Assembly: GCF_902506145.1 (NCBI RefSeq)
Contig: NZ_LR733520.1
Span: 2,691,044-2,755,043, forward strand
Source: Burkholderia sp. 8Y
GTDB taxonomy: Bacteria > Pseudomonadota > Gammaproteobacteria > Burkholderiales > Burkholderiaceae
Reading direction: 5' to 3'
Length of the DNA: 64,000 nucleotides
Shown: one piece after another, positions 40,983 through 49,786 of the stretch
Layout of the letters: the number at the start of each line of letters is the position of its first letter
Position numbering within the stretch: the first letter of the stretch is position 1
Translations under genes and position numbers: made by a program
Notes under the pieces: generated by a model
The model's database searches: none
Seen by the model: the letters and a program-made list of their open reading frames with translations, nothing else
Told to the model about the DNA's origin: nothing

Positions 40983-42746
40983 ATGGAAACGCCCAACAAC
41001 TCATTGATCACGCCCGACGCCAGAATGGGCCTGGCGGGTGCGCAGCCGGGCGCGGCAGGTTCGCCCGCCGCGGGCGCGGGCCTTTCCGCCGGCGGTTTCG
41101 CCGAGCGGGTGCCAATGCTCTCGCAGTTTCGCTCGAACCCGCGCGTGCCGCTGATCGTCGCCGTCGCGATTCTGGCGATGGTCGTCGCGGGCCTCGTCAT
41201 GTGGTCGCGCCAGCCGGACTATCGCGTGCTGTTCAGCAATCTGTCGGACCGGGACGGCGGCGCAATCGTTACCGCGCTCCAGCAAGGCAACATTCCGTAC
41301 AAGCTGTCCGACGGCGGCGGCGCCATTCTCGTGCCGGCCGAGCAGGTCCATGAAACGCGTCTGCGTCTCGCGAGCCAGGGCTTGCCGAAAAACGGCTCGG
41401 TCGGCTTCGAATTGATGGACAACCAGAAGTTCGGCATCAGCCAGTTCGCGGAGCAGATCAACTATCAGCGCGCGCTCGAAGGCGAGCTCGAGCGCACCAT
41501 CGGCTCGATTTCGTCGGTGAAGTCGGCGCGCGTGCATCTGGCCATTCCGAAGCCGAGCGTGTTCGTGCGCGACAAGGAATTGCCGACCGCCTCCGTGATG
41601 GTGAACCTGTACCCCGGCCGCGTGCTCGACGAGGGCCAGGTGCTCGCCATCGCGCACATGGTGGCCTCGGGCGTTCCGGACATGCCGGTCAAGAACGTGA
41701 ACATCGTCGATCAGGACGGCAACCTGCTCACGAGCCAGAGCGCCGTCAACGGCCTCGACGCGTCGCAGCTCAAGTACGTGCAGCAGATCGAGCACAACAC
41801 GCAAAAGCGCATCGACGCGATTCTCTCGCCGCTTTTCGGCGCGGGCAATGCGCGGTCGCAGGTGAGCGCCGACATCGACTTCTCGAAGCTCGAGCAGACC
41901 GCCGAAAGCTACGGCCCGAACGCCAACCCGCAGAACACGGCGATCCGCAGCCAGCAGTCGAGCGAATCGAGCGAAACGTCGGGCAGCGGCGCCTCGGGCG
42001 TGCCGGGCGCGCTCTCGAACCAGCCGCCGCAGCCAGCGTCCGCGCCGGTCGACGCCGCCGCTTCGGGCACGACCGCGACAAAGTCCACGCCGACCAATCT
42101 GCGCAAGGACACGACGACGAACTACGAAGTGGATCGCACCGTGCGCCACTACGAGCAGGCAACGGGCGGCATCAAGCGTCTGTCGGTCGCGGTGGTCGTG
42201 AACTACGAGCGCCAGGTCGATGCCAAGGGCAACGTCACGATGAAGCCGCTCACCGCCGACAAGCTCGCGCAGGTGCAGCAGCTCGTGAAGGACGCGATGG
42301 GTTTCGACGACAAGCGCGGCGATTCGGTCAACGTGGTGAACAGCGCGTTCTCGTCGGACGTGGACCTGACGCCGGCGGTGCCGTGGTGGCGCACGCCCGA
42401 CATGATTGCGCGCGGCCTCTCGCTCGCGAAGTACGTGGGTATCGGCATCGTCGCGCTGTTCCTCTACTTCAGCATGGTGAAGCCCGCGATGCGCCGCGCG
42501 TTCCCGCCGCCGCCGGAAGAAGCGCCGACGCTCGCAGCGCCTGACGATCTCTCGCTGCTCGACGGCCCCACGCTCGGCGGCGAGATCAAGCAGGAAGAAG
42601 ACAAGGATGCCGAGGTGAGCCTCCTCGGTCATGAAAGCAACAAGGCCAAATTCGATCGAAATCTCGACTACGCGCGCATGGTCGCGCGGCAGGATCCGAG
42701 AATCGTTGCGACGGTCGTGAAGAACTGGGTGTCCGATGAACGCTGA
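40983..42746 (+). CDS. fliF: flagellar M-ring protein FliF
   Basis: FliF forms the MS ring in the inner membrane. The 587-residue product has an N-terminal membrane helix (LIVAVAILAMVVAGLVMWSR, about residues 58-77), the secretin-like RBM domains with GSVGFELMDNQKFGISQFAE, and a second membrane helix near residue 480 (YVGIGIVALFLYFSMV). A C-terminal acidic tail binds FliG. It overlaps fliG by 11 bp. It is the first gene of fliFGHIJ(K). Confidence 0.97.
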   Translation: METPNNSLITPDARMGLAGAQPGAAGSPAAGAGLSAGGFAERVPMLSQFRSNPRVPLIVAVAILAMVVAGLVMWSRQPDYRVLFSNLSDRDGGAIVTALQQGNIPYKLSDGGGAILVPAEQVHETRLRLASQGLPKNGSVGFELMDNQKFGISQFAEQINYQRALEGELERTIGSISSVKSARVHLAIPKPSVFVRDKELPTASVMVNLYPGRVLDEGQVLAIAHMVASGVPDMPVKNVNIVDQDGNLLTSQSAVNGLDASQLKYVQQIEHNTQKRIDAILSPLFGAGNARSQVSADIDFSKLEQTAESYGPNANPQNTAIRSQQSSESSETSGSGASGVPGALSNQPPQPASAPVDAAASGTTATKSTPTNLRKDTTTNYEVDRTVRHYEQATGGIKRLSVAVVVNYERQVDAKGNVTMKPLTADKLAQVQQLVKDAMGFDDKRGDSVNVVNSAFSSDVDLTPAVPWWRTPDMIARGLSLAKYVGIGIVALFLYFSMVKPAMRRAFPPPPEEAPTLAAPDDLSLLDGPTLGGEIKQEEDKDAEVSLLGHESNKAKFDRNLDYARMVARQDPRIVATVVKNWVSDER

Positions 42747-43731
42747 AGGTCTCAATAAAGCCGCGCTCCTCCTGATGTCGATCGGAGAGGAAGAAGCCGC
42801 CGAAGTTTTCAAGTATCTCGCCCCGCGCGAGGTGCAGAAGATCGGCGCAACCATGGCGGCGCTCAAGAACGTGACGCGCGAGCAGCTCGACAACGTGCTG
42901 ACGGAATTCGTGGGCGAAGCCGAGAAGCACACGGCGCTTTCGCTGGATTCGAGCGAATACATCCGCTCGGTGCTGACGAAGGCGCTCGGCGAGACGAAGG
43001 CCGGCGCGCTGATCGACCGCATTCTGCAAGGCAGCGATACGAGCGGTATCGAAGGTCTCAAGTGGATGGACTCGGGCGCGGTCGCGGAACTCATCAAGAA
43101 CGAGCATCCGCAGATCATCGCGACGATTCTCGTGCACCTGGACCGCGATCAGGCTTCGGAAATCGTGTCGCTACTCAACGACCGGCTGCGCAACGACGTG
43201 CTGCTGCGCATTGCGACGCTCGACGGCATTCAGCCCGCCGCGCTGCGCGAACTCGACGACGTGCTGACGACGCTGCTTTCCGGCAGCGACAACCTGAAGC
43301 GCGCGCCGATGGGCGGCATTCGCACGGCGGCGGAAATTCTCAACTTCATGTCGAGCAATCACGAAGAAGGCGTGCTCGCGAACGTGCGCGAGTACGACGG
43401 CGAACTGGCGCAGAAGATCATCGACCAGATGTTCGTGTTCGAAAACCTGCTCGATCTGGAAGACCGCGCGATCCAGTTGCTGCTGAAGGAAGTCGAGTCG
43501 GAGACGCTGATCGTGTCGCTGAAGGGCGCGCAGCCCGCGCTGCGTCAGAAGTTCCTCTCGAACATGTCGCAGCGCGCGGCCGAACTGCTCGCCGAAGACC
43601 TCGATTCGCGCGGTCCGGTGCGCGTGTCGGAAGTCGAGCAGCAGCAGCGCAAGATTCTGCAGATCGTGCGCAATCTGGCGGAAAACGGGCAGATTCAGCT
43701 AGGCGGCAAGGCGGAGGACGCATATGTCTGA
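42736..43731 (+). CDS. fliG: flagellar motor switch protein FliG
   Basis: FliG sits on the MS ring, contacts the stators and transmits torque. The 331-residue product shows the N-terminal GLNKAALLLMSIGEEEAAEV, the EHPQIIATILVHLD armadillo segment and the C-terminal charged torque helix (LIVSLKGAQPALRQKFLSNM, then SQRAAELL). Length and motifs are standard. It overlaps fliF and fliH, so ring and export-ATPase components are co-translated. Confidence 0.97.
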   Translation: MNAEGLNKAALLLMSIGEEEAAEVFKYLAPREVQKIGATMAALKNVTREQLDNVLTEFVGEAEKHTALSLDSSEYIRSVLTKALGETKAGALIDRILQGSDTSGIEGLKWMDSGAVAELIKNEHPQIIATILVHLDRDQASEIVSLLNDRLRNDVLLRIATLDGIQPAALRELDDVLTTLLSGSDNLKRAPMGGIRTAAEILNFMSSNHEEGVLANVREYDGELAQKIIDQMFVFENLLDLEDRAIQLLLKEVESETLIVSLKGAQPALRQKFLSNMSQRAAELLAEDLDSRGPVRVSEVEQQQRKILQIVRNLAENGQIQLGGKAEDAYV

Positions 43732-44401
43732 CGCGGCCACCACGCACAAGGGCAAGGCGCCTGTCTCGGCGTATCAACGCTGGGAGATGGCGTCGTTCGA
43801 TCCCGTCACCGTCGACAACAGCGCGGCGGAACAGGCGGCGCTCGAAGCGCATCTGCGCCGCGTCGAGGAAGACGCGCACGCGCACGGGCTCGCGAAGGGA
43901 CACGTCGCCGGTCAGGCGCTGGGCTATCAGGCGGGTTTCGAGCAAGGCCACGCGAAGGGTTTCGAGGACGGCCGCAAGGAGGCGCTCGCGCAGGCGGCGC
44001 AACTCGCGCAGATCGCCGATACGTTCAGGACCGCGCTTCACGCCGCCGACGCCGCCATCGCGGAAACGCTGGCCGCGCTCGCCGTCGATATCGCGCAGCA
44101 GGTCGTGCGTCAGCATCTGGCGCTGGACCCGACCGCGCTCGTCGCCGTCGCGCGTGAAGTGATCGCCGCCGAGCCGGAGCTGTCGGGCGCGCCGACCTTG
44201 ATCGTGAGCGCGGCGGACTTGCCGATCGTCGATGCGTATCTGAAAGACGAACTGGAATCGGCGGGCTGGACGGTGCGTCCGGACCCGGCCATCGAACGCG
44301 GCGGCTGCAAGGCGCACGCCGCGACCGGCGAAATCGACGCGACCAACGCGTCGCGCTGGGAACGCGTCGCCGCCGCGCTCGGGAGGAACAAGCCGTGGTG
44401 A
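43724..44401 (+). CDS. fliH: flagellar assembly protein FliH
   Basis: FliH is the peripheral stalk/negative regulator of the FliI ATPase and tethers it to FliN. The 225-residue product has the typical central Gly-rich repeats (GLAKGHVAGQALGYQAGFEQ, then GHAKGFEDGRKEAL), matching the G-x-x-x-G pattern of FliH, and a C-terminal globular domain ending with a Trp (NKPW). It overlaps fliG by 8 bp and fliI by about 7 bp. Confidence 0.95.
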   Translation: MSDAATTHKGKAPVSAYQRWEMASFDPVTVDNSAAEQAALEAHLRRVEEDAHAHGLAKGHVAGQALGYQAGFEQGHAKGFEDGRKEALAQAAQLAQIADTFRTALHAADAAIAETLAALAVDIAQQVVRQHLALDPTALVAVAREVIAAEPELSGAPTLIVSAADLPIVDAYLKDELESAGWTVRPDPAIERGGCKAHAATGEIDATNASRWERVAAALGRNKPW

Positions 44402-45921
44402 ACCATCGCATCACGCAGGACGGACTGTCCGCGCTGGAACAGGAAATCGCGCGGGCGTCGTTCGGGCCGCTCGCCAGCGACGAAGCGGCAAGCGACGCCA
44501 CGCCCGACGCGCACGCCGCGCGCACCATCGCCGAACTGGCGAAGCTCGCCGGCAATCCGCACATCGACACGTGGCGCGACAAGCTCGACGCGATGAAGTC
44601 GCGCAATGCCATCGCCAAGCCGCTGCGTCCGTGCGGCCGGCTCACGCGCGCCGCCGGGCTCGTGCTCGAAGCGGTCGGGCTGAAGATGGGCGTCGGCTCC
44701 GAATGCATGATCGAACTGCCGCCCGGCAGCGCGATTCCGACTGCGGAAGCCGAAGTCGTCGGCTTCGCGGGCGACAAGCTGTTTCTGATGCCGACCACCG
44801 AAATGGGCGGCCTGTTGCCCGGCGCGCGCGTCTATCCGCTCGAAAGCGCGCCGATCAACGATCCGATGGCGGGCGCGAAGCGCCTTCCCGTCGGCTGGGA
44901 GATGCTCGGCCGCGTGGTCGATGCGTCCGGCCGTCCGCTCGACGGGCTCGGCCCGCTCGGCGCGAAGGTCGATGCGCCGCTGTCTGCGCCGGTCATCAAC
45001 CCGCTGAACCGCGAGCCGATTCACAAGGTGCTCGACGTGGGCGTGCGCGCGATCAACTCGCTGCTCACGGTCGGACGCGGACAACGCATGGGTCTTTTCG
45101 CGGGTTCCGGCGTCGGCAAGTCGGTGCTGCTCGGCACGATGGCGCGCTACACGAGCGCGGAAGTGATCGTGATCGGGCTGATCGGCGAACGCGGCCGCGA
45201 AGTGAAGGAGTTCATCGAGCAGATTCTGGGCGAGGACGGTCTTGCGCGGTCGGTCGTCGTGGCGGCGCCCGCGGACGTGTCGCCGGTGCTGCGGATGCAG
45301 GCCGCCGCGTACACGACGTCGCTCGCCGAATATTTCCGCGATCAGGGCAAGCATGTGCTGATGCTCATGGATTCGCTCACGCGCTACGCGATGGCGCAGC
45401 GCGAGATTGCGCTCGCGATCGGCGAGCCGCCCGCGACCAAGGGCTATCCGCCTTCGGTGTTCGCCAAGCTGCCGGCGCTCGTCGAGCGTACCGGCAACGG
45501 GCCGGAAGGCGGCGGTTCCATCACCGCGTTCTATACGGTGCTGACCGAAGGCGACGACCAGCAAGACCCGATCGCCGACTCGGCGCGGGCGATTCTGGAC
45601 GGCCATATCGTGCTGAACCGCTCGCTGGCGGAGGCGGGGCATTACCCGGCCATCGATATCGAGCAGTCGATCAGCCGCGCGATGACCTCGCTCATCGACG
45701 AGAAGCATCTGGAACGCGTGCGCCTTTTCAAGCAGATGCTGTCGCGCTATCAGCGCAACCGCGATCTCATCAACGTGGGCGCGTATTCCAGCGGCCGCGA
45801 CGCGCTGCTCGACCGCGCCATTGCGCTGTATCCGCGGATGGAGTCGTTTTTACAGCAAGGTTTTCGTGAGCAGGCAAATTTTGAACCAAGCCTTGATTTG
45901 TTGCACCAGCTTTTCGACTAG
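44395..45921 (+). CDS. fliI: flagellar protein export ATPase FliI
   Basis: FliI is the hexameric export ATPase. The 508-residue frame begins at GTG (44395), with another GTG at 44398; both lie inside fliH. Walker A is GSGVGKS (residues 237-243), Walker B is HVLMLMDSLTRYAMAQRE, and IGEPPATKGYPPSVFAKLP is a family hallmark. The N-terminal region is about 40 residues longer than in enteric FliI. It is followed by fliJ after 61 bp. Confidence 0.96.
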   Translation: MVNHRITQDGLSALEQEIARASFGPLASDEAASDATPDAHAARTIAELAKLAGNPHIDTWRDKLDAMKSRNAIAKPLRPCGRLTRAAGLVLEAVGLKMGVGSECMIELPPGSAIPTAEAEVVGFAGDKLFLMPTTEMGGLLPGARVYPLESAPINDPMAGAKRLPVGWEMLGRVVDASGRPLDGLGPLGAKVDAPLSAPVINPLNREPIHKVLDVGVRAINSLLTVGRGQRMGLFAGSGVGKSVLLGTMARYTSAEVIVIGLIGERGREVKEFIEQILGEDGLARSVVVAAPADVSPVLRMQAAAYTTSLAEYFRDQGKHVLMLMDSLTRYAMAQREIALAIGEPPATKGYPPSVFAKLPALVERTGNGPEGGGSITAFYTVLTEGDDQQDPIADSARAILDGHIVLNRSLAEAGHYPAIDIEQSISRAMTSLIDEKHLERVRLFKQMLSRYQRNRDLINVGAYSSGRDALLDRAIALYPRMESFLQQGFREQANFEPSLDLLHQLFD

Positions 45922-45982
45922 TATTCGAGCCATTCGTCATAAGAACGCGTAAAGCCCTGAAGACCACAGGAATTGCCACGTC

Positions 45983-46432
45983 ATGTCCAAAAATCTGCCG
46001 ATCAACACGCTCATCGAACTCGCGCAAGAAGAGCTCGACGCCGCCACCAGGAAACTCGGGAAGTTGCAGCAGGAACGCAACGAGATCGAGAAACAGCTTG
46101 ACTCGCTGATCACGTACCGCGACGAGTATCACGCGCGCTTCACCGCATCGGCGCAGCAGGGCACGACGGCGCAGACGCTGCGCAATTTCCAGGCATTCGT
46201 CGATACGCTGGATTCGGCCATCGCGCAGCAACGCGCGTTGCTCGTGACGGCGGATCATCGCATCGAGGCGGCGAAGCCCGACTGGCGGCTCAAGAAGCAG
46301 AAGGTCGGCAGCTATGAAGTGCTGGCGGCACGCGGCGAGGCGGTTCTCGCGCGCAAAGCGGCGCGCGTCGAACAGCGCGAAGCGGACGAGCACGCGGCGA
46401 AGGCGCTGCGCATGCGCGCTGAGCGCGCCTGA
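45983..46432 (+). CDS. fliJ: flagellar export protein FliJ
   Basis: FliJ is the coiled-coil stalk in the centre of the FliI ring and escorts export chaperones. The 149-residue product is a long amphipathic coiled coil (LAQEELDAATRKLGKLQQER onward), starts MSKNLPINTLIEL, and matches the family in length. It is placed between fliI and fliK. A stem-loop follows the stop codon. Confidence 0.92.
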   Translation: MSKNLPINTLIELAQEELDAATRKLGKLQQERNEIEKQLDSLITYRDEYHARFTASAQQGTTAQTLRNFQAFVDTLDSAIAQQRALLVTADHRIEAAKPDWRLKKQKVGSYEVLAARGEAVLARKAARVEQREADEHAAKALRMRAERA

Positions 46433-46442
46433 CGGATTTTTA

Positions 46443-46473
46443 GCGGCGCTGCTGTCATGGCAGCGAGCGCCGC
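46443..46473 (+). terminator. stem-loop between fliJ and fliK
   Basis: GCGGCGCT (46443-46450) pairs with AGCGCCGC (46466-46473), with an inner GCTG/CAGC stem, followed by ATCGTTTTC. It may be a weak terminator or attenuator reducing fliK relative to fliFGHIJ. Confidence 0.5.
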
Positions 46474-46507
46474 ATCGTTTTCATTGACAGGATGTCAGAG
46501 GTCGAAC

Positions 46508-48109
46508 ATGTCCTCCGTTTCAAATATCGGCGTGCTTGCAGGCGCGAACTCATCAGGCGCATCGGCGGCCAGGCGCGCGGCGAGCGCGAGCGTATCGTTC
46601 GGGCAGACGCTGCAAGGCATGACCGACCGCGCGAACGCGGACGCCTTCGCGGCGAAGGCGCTCACGTCCGCCAACCCGTCGAGCGTGCACGACGCCCCGA
46701 AACCCGACGACACCGCGAACGCCGGCAAGAGCGATGACGCGCAGGCTTCGACATCGGCGGACGCGAGCGGCAAGACCGACGCGGCGCACGGCACACCGAA
46801 GCACGCGGACAGGAACGACAGCGCGGAGGCGTCGAAATCGAGCGCGAATGCCAAGCCGGCGAATGCAGCCGATGCCGCCGCGAAAGCGGCCGCAGAAGCC
46901 AAGGCGCGCGCCGAGGACGCCGATCCCGCGAATGCGGATGCCGACGACACCACGCTCACCGATGCGGCCACGGCGGCATCGACGGACGGCGACGCATCGG
47001 CAACGGGCGACGCGAAGAAGACCACCGACGCGAAATCGGCTCAGGACGCGCTTCAAGCGGCGCTCGCGTCGATGAACGGCACGCCGGCGAATGCGGCGGC
47101 GATGGCTGCTGCGGCGCACGCGGGCGGCAATGGCGCGAACGCCGCCGCTGGTTCCAGTGCTGCGAACGCAGAGACGCCGGGCACGTCGCTCGGCGCGGGC
47201 GCGAAGGGCGGACGCGGCATCACGTTGACGAACGCGGCATCGGGCGATGCAAAGAACGCCGCCGCCGCGACCGCGACGCAGGCGGGCGCCGCCGCGCTGA
47301 CGACGGCGCAAGACGCGCTGACCCCAGCCGGCGATGGCGCGAGCGCCGCGTACAAGCAGTCCGCCGATGCGGCGGCGCATGCGGTGGCGATGCAGGCGGC
47401 ATCGGCGAATTCGGGGGTATCGAGCCCGCAAGGCGCGATGACAGCGGCGACGAGCGCGGCGATTGCGCCGCACGTGGGCGCATCCGGCTGGGACGATGCG
47501 TTCAGCCAGAAGGTCGTGTTCGTGTCAAAGTCGGATCAGCAGAGTGCCGAACTGACGCTCAACCCGAAGGATCTCGGTCCGTTACAGGTGACGCTTCAGG
47601 TCGCGGACAACCATGCCCACGCGCTGTTCGTATCGCAGCATGCGCAGGTGCGGGAGGCGGTGGAAGCGGCCATGCCGAAGCTTCGCGAGGCGATGGAAGC
47701 CAATGGCATCAGCCTCGGCAGCACCAGTGTGTCGGATGGGTCGGCGTTTGCGCGCCAGTCGCAGCAGGATAGTGGTCGACAGGGTTCTGCCGCCTCCGGC
47801 GGCGGGAATGGTCGGGGGGCTGGCGGTGGGGTTGAGGCGCTTGGTCTTGTGGCCGTTGCCGCTCGCGAACGGGGGCTCTTTCCAGTACGCTGGGTTCTTC
47901 TTCGTGGAACTTGTTTTCGCGTCGGTCTATTAGCGTTGCCCCTCCCCGGGGCGGGGGTCACTTTCTTGGCTGTCGACCAGAGTAGGCGCTTTAGCGCCGT
48001 ACTCTGGTCCCATGCAAAGAAAGTAACCAAAGAAAGCAGCTTTTTTCTGAACCGCACGAAGCACAAACTGCGTAATCACTTCGCAGACATGCGATGGCAC
48101 TCGAATTAA
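46508..48109 (+). CDS. fliK: flagellar hook-length control protein FliK, with repeat-encoded C-terminal tail
   Basis: FliK is the secreted ruler that sets hook length and switches export specificity through FlhB. I start it at 46508 (MSSVSNIGVLAGANS). The N-terminal 340 residues are Ala/Asp/Lys-rich and low-complexity. The Flg_hook domain follows at about residues 345-425 (FVSKSDQQSAELTLNPKDLG, then PLQVTLQVADNHAHALF). From about residue 456 to the end (533) the frame is encoded by the dispersed repeat (RGLFPVRWVLLRGTCF onward), so the natural stop has apparently been lost. The tail may be tolerated because it lies after the functional domain. Confidence 0.88.
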   Translation: MSSVSNIGVLAGANSSGASAARRAASASVSFGQTLQGMTDRANADAFAAKALTSANPSSVHDAPKPDDTANAGKSDDAQASTSADASGKTDAAHGTPKHADRNDSAEASKSSANAKPANAADAAAKAAAEAKARAEDADPANADADDTTLTDAATAASTDGDASATGDAKKTTDAKSAQDALQAALASMNGTPANAAAMAAAAHAGGNGANAAAGSSAANAETPGTSLGAGAKGGRGITLTNAASGDAKNAAAATATQAGAAALTTAQDALTPAGDGASAAYKQSADAAAHAVAMQAASANSGVSSPQGAMTAATSAAIAPHVGASGWDDAFSQKVVFVSKSDQQSAELTLNPKDLGPLQVTLQVADNHAHALFVSQHAQVREAVEAAMPKLREAMEANGISLGSTSVSDGSAFARQSQQDSGRQGSAASGGGNGRGAGGGVEALGLVAVAARERGLFPVRWVLLRGTCFRVGLLALPLPGAGVTFLAVDQSRRFSAVLWSHAKKVTKESSFFLNRTKHKLRNHFADMRWHSN

Positions 48110-48174
48110 TAAACGGCCTTGAATCACCTTCCGCGCCCGCTGAGCGCCACGTCCTCCGAGCCCCTTGGCTCGAT
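47904..48174 (+). repeat. left arm of a 270-bp inverted repeat
   Basis: This segment is the reverse complement of 48453-48722 with roughly 20 differences over 271 bases by my reading. The inner 150 bases are almost identical. It contains CCCCTCCCCGGGGCGGGGGT, an internal palindrome centred on GCGCTTTAGCGC (47987-47998) flanked by CCAGAGTA and TACTCTGG, and GCAAAGAAAGTAACCAAAG. Its outer end carries the same unit as 9515-9730. The first part overlaps the fliK 3' end. Confidence 0.9.
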
Positions 48175-48345
48175 AACACCAACAGGACTCAACGGCTGTG
48201 CCGGGAGATAAACCGTCGCAAGGCAAGCCGAACCAACGAAACGAAAGAGGATGCACGGAAAGCATCTTCGTTAGCGACAAGCATCAGGACGCACGCACGC
48301 GCCGCCTTGTCCCGTCCCGCCTCGCCTTGCCTCGCCTTGCCTCGG

Positions 48346-48399
48346 TACGGCTAGGGCTAGGGCTAGGGCTAGGGCTACGGCTACGGCTACGGCTACGGC
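48346..48399 (+). repeat. hexanucleotide array TACGGC/TAGGGC, G-quadruplex motif
   Basis: Nine consecutive hexamers: one TACGGC, four TAGGGC, four TACGGC. The four TAGGGC units give four GGG tracts with CTA loops, a perfect G3N3 G-quadruplex motif and a telomere-like sequence. It lies at the centre of the 270-bp inverted repeat. Array length is likely to vary through slippage. Confidence 0.95.
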
Positions 48400-48452
48400 A
48401 TTGATTTTTGCTTGAACTTGTTTCCCAGTGGTGGAAAGTGCCCCACTGGTTT

Positions 48453-48722
48453 TGTCGAGCCAAGGGGCTCGGAGGACGTGGCGTTCAGCGGGCGTGGAGG
48501 GTGATTCAGGGTTGATTGAAGCTGAGTGCCACCGCATTTCTGCGAAGTGATTACGCAGTTTGTGCTTCGAGCGGTTCAGAAAAAAGCTGCTTTCTTTGGT
48601 TACTTTCTTTGCATGGGACCAGAGTACGGCGCTAAAGCGCCTACTCTGGTCGACAGCCAAGAAAGTGACCCCCGCCCCGGGGAGGGGCAACGCCAATAGA
48701 CCGACACGAATACAAGTTCCAC
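48453..48722 (-). repeat. right arm of the 270-bp inverted repeat
   Basis: Reverse-complement partner of 47904-48174, with the same internal palindrome (GCGCTAAAGCGC region, 48630-48641) and the CCCGGGG block. Past 48722 the arms no longer match. Confidence 0.9.
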
Positions 48723-48823
48723 AAAAAAACACGGCACAACAAGCGACGCTGCGAAATGCGCTAGCCCCCCGCCCAGAGAAGGAGGGCAACGCGAAGACAT
48801 GCCAAGCAACCCGCAAACAAACC

Positions 48824-49594
48824 CTACTTCGCCAAAGCCCGCCGCTTCATCTCGAGCTGAGTAATCAACCGCTGCAAGGTATTCTCCGCCGACCCCGGCA
48901 TCGAAATGAACTTGAACCCGAGCGTAAACCGCCGATCGCCCTTGAGCGTAGTCGACTCCCGATGCGAAACCAGCTTGAGATCGAGCGTCACCTTGCCGGT
49001 CGCGGTGAAGTGCAGTTCGGCGTCTTCAATCACCACGCCCATTTCCATGTCCGCGACGCGCTCGTCGGTCGTGCGCAACGCCACGCCGCCCAGCGACAGA
49101 TCGTGCACCTCGAACCTGAAGCGGTCGCCATCCGGCAGAGAGCCGCTGCAAATATAAGGATCGAGCACCGGCGCTTCCACGCGGAAATACTCGCGGCGCT
49201 GCATGTAGTACAGCACGGGCGGAAATTCCGCCTCGAAAGCCGGACGGCCGTCAAAGCGCGTCTCGCGCGGCGTCGCGGTCGTGAACTCCACGCGCACGCC
49301 CTCAGGCGATGCGTGGAAGATCAATTTCGGCGCCCGAAGCACGTCGCGATTCTGCTCGGCGACGCCGCCCCAGTCGAATGTGAAGCGATGCGCCGTCACA
49401 TCGACATCCAGCAGTCGTGTGACGATTTGCGCGTCGCCATATTGTGCGGTCAGGAAATCGCCGCGATTGGCCAGATTACGTAGCGCCACGCCAATTTCCA
49501 GCGGATTCCGGCGTCCGAAATCCACCTCGTGGTCGCTGTCGTCCTCGGCAACATCGTGCTTCTGATAGGTATTCATCGTGCTAGCCGTGTCCAT
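48824..49594 (-). CDS. ycgR: flagellar brake protein YcgR (PilZ domain)
   Basis: YcgR binds c-di-GMP and slows or biases the motor. The 256-residue product has an N-terminal YcgR domain (RRNPLEIGVALRNLANRGDF) and a C-terminal PilZ domain with the c-di-GMP motifs RxxxR (RREYFRVEAP) and DxSxxG (VHDLSLGGVALR). I start it at 49594 (MDTASTMNTYQ); an ATG at 49576 is equally possible. A sigma-28 promoter lies 78-104 bp upstream, so the brake is made with the late flagellar genes. Confidence 0.93.
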   Translation of the reverse strand: MDTASTMNTYQKHDVAEDDSDHEVDFGRRNPLEIGVALRNLANRGDFLTAQYGDAQIVTRLLDVDVTAHRFTFDWGGVAEQNRDVLRAPKLIFHASPEGVRVEFTTATPRETRFDGRPAFEAEFPPVLYYMQRREYFRVEAPVLDPYICSGSLPDGDRFRFEVHDLSLGGVALRTTDERVADMEMGVVIEDAELHFTATGKVTLDLKLVSHRESTTLKGDRRFTLGFKFISMPGSAENTLQRLITQLEMKRRALAK

Positions 49595-49671
49595 TTTTGC
49601 CCGCGCATCGCCTGGAGCCCACGCCGCGCGGCTCGCCGGACCGCTCTCGATCCGGCACTGTCGTCTTCGGG

Positions 49672-49698
49672 TTAGCGGCATGCCTCTTGAAAAGTTTA
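49672..49698 (-). promoter_or_regulatory. sigma-28 (FliA) promoter of ycgR
   Basis: On the minus strand TAAACTTT (49698-49691), an 11-base spacer and GCCGCTAA (49679-49672) match the FliA consensus with two mismatches. It lies between flgJ and ycgR in the ycgR direction. Confidence 0.82.
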
Positions 49699-49786
49699 GG
49701 GGCGCTCGCCGTTTTCTTATGTGGTACGCCGTCCCTTTCGACGTTAAACGTTTGCTCGACACGCCACCTCGCGATTCACCGCGCCG

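Larger units (their letters stand above)
48110..48823. other. gene-free island between fliK and ycgR
   Basis: No gene is supported in this 0.7-kb stretch. It holds the outer part of the left repeat arm, a 278-bp centre (48175-48452) with a G-rich hexamer array and CTCGCCTTGC direct repeats, the right repeat arm (48453-48722) and about 100 bp before the ycgR stop. Frames here, including an Ala/Val/Leu dipeptide run on the minus strand, are repeat artefacts. Confidence 0.8.

Noticed and set aside
48346..48399. Evidence for a linear replicon end or telomere
   Set aside because: The hexamers are telomere-like, but they lie mid-window between flagellar genes on continuous sequence, so a chromosome end is excluded here.
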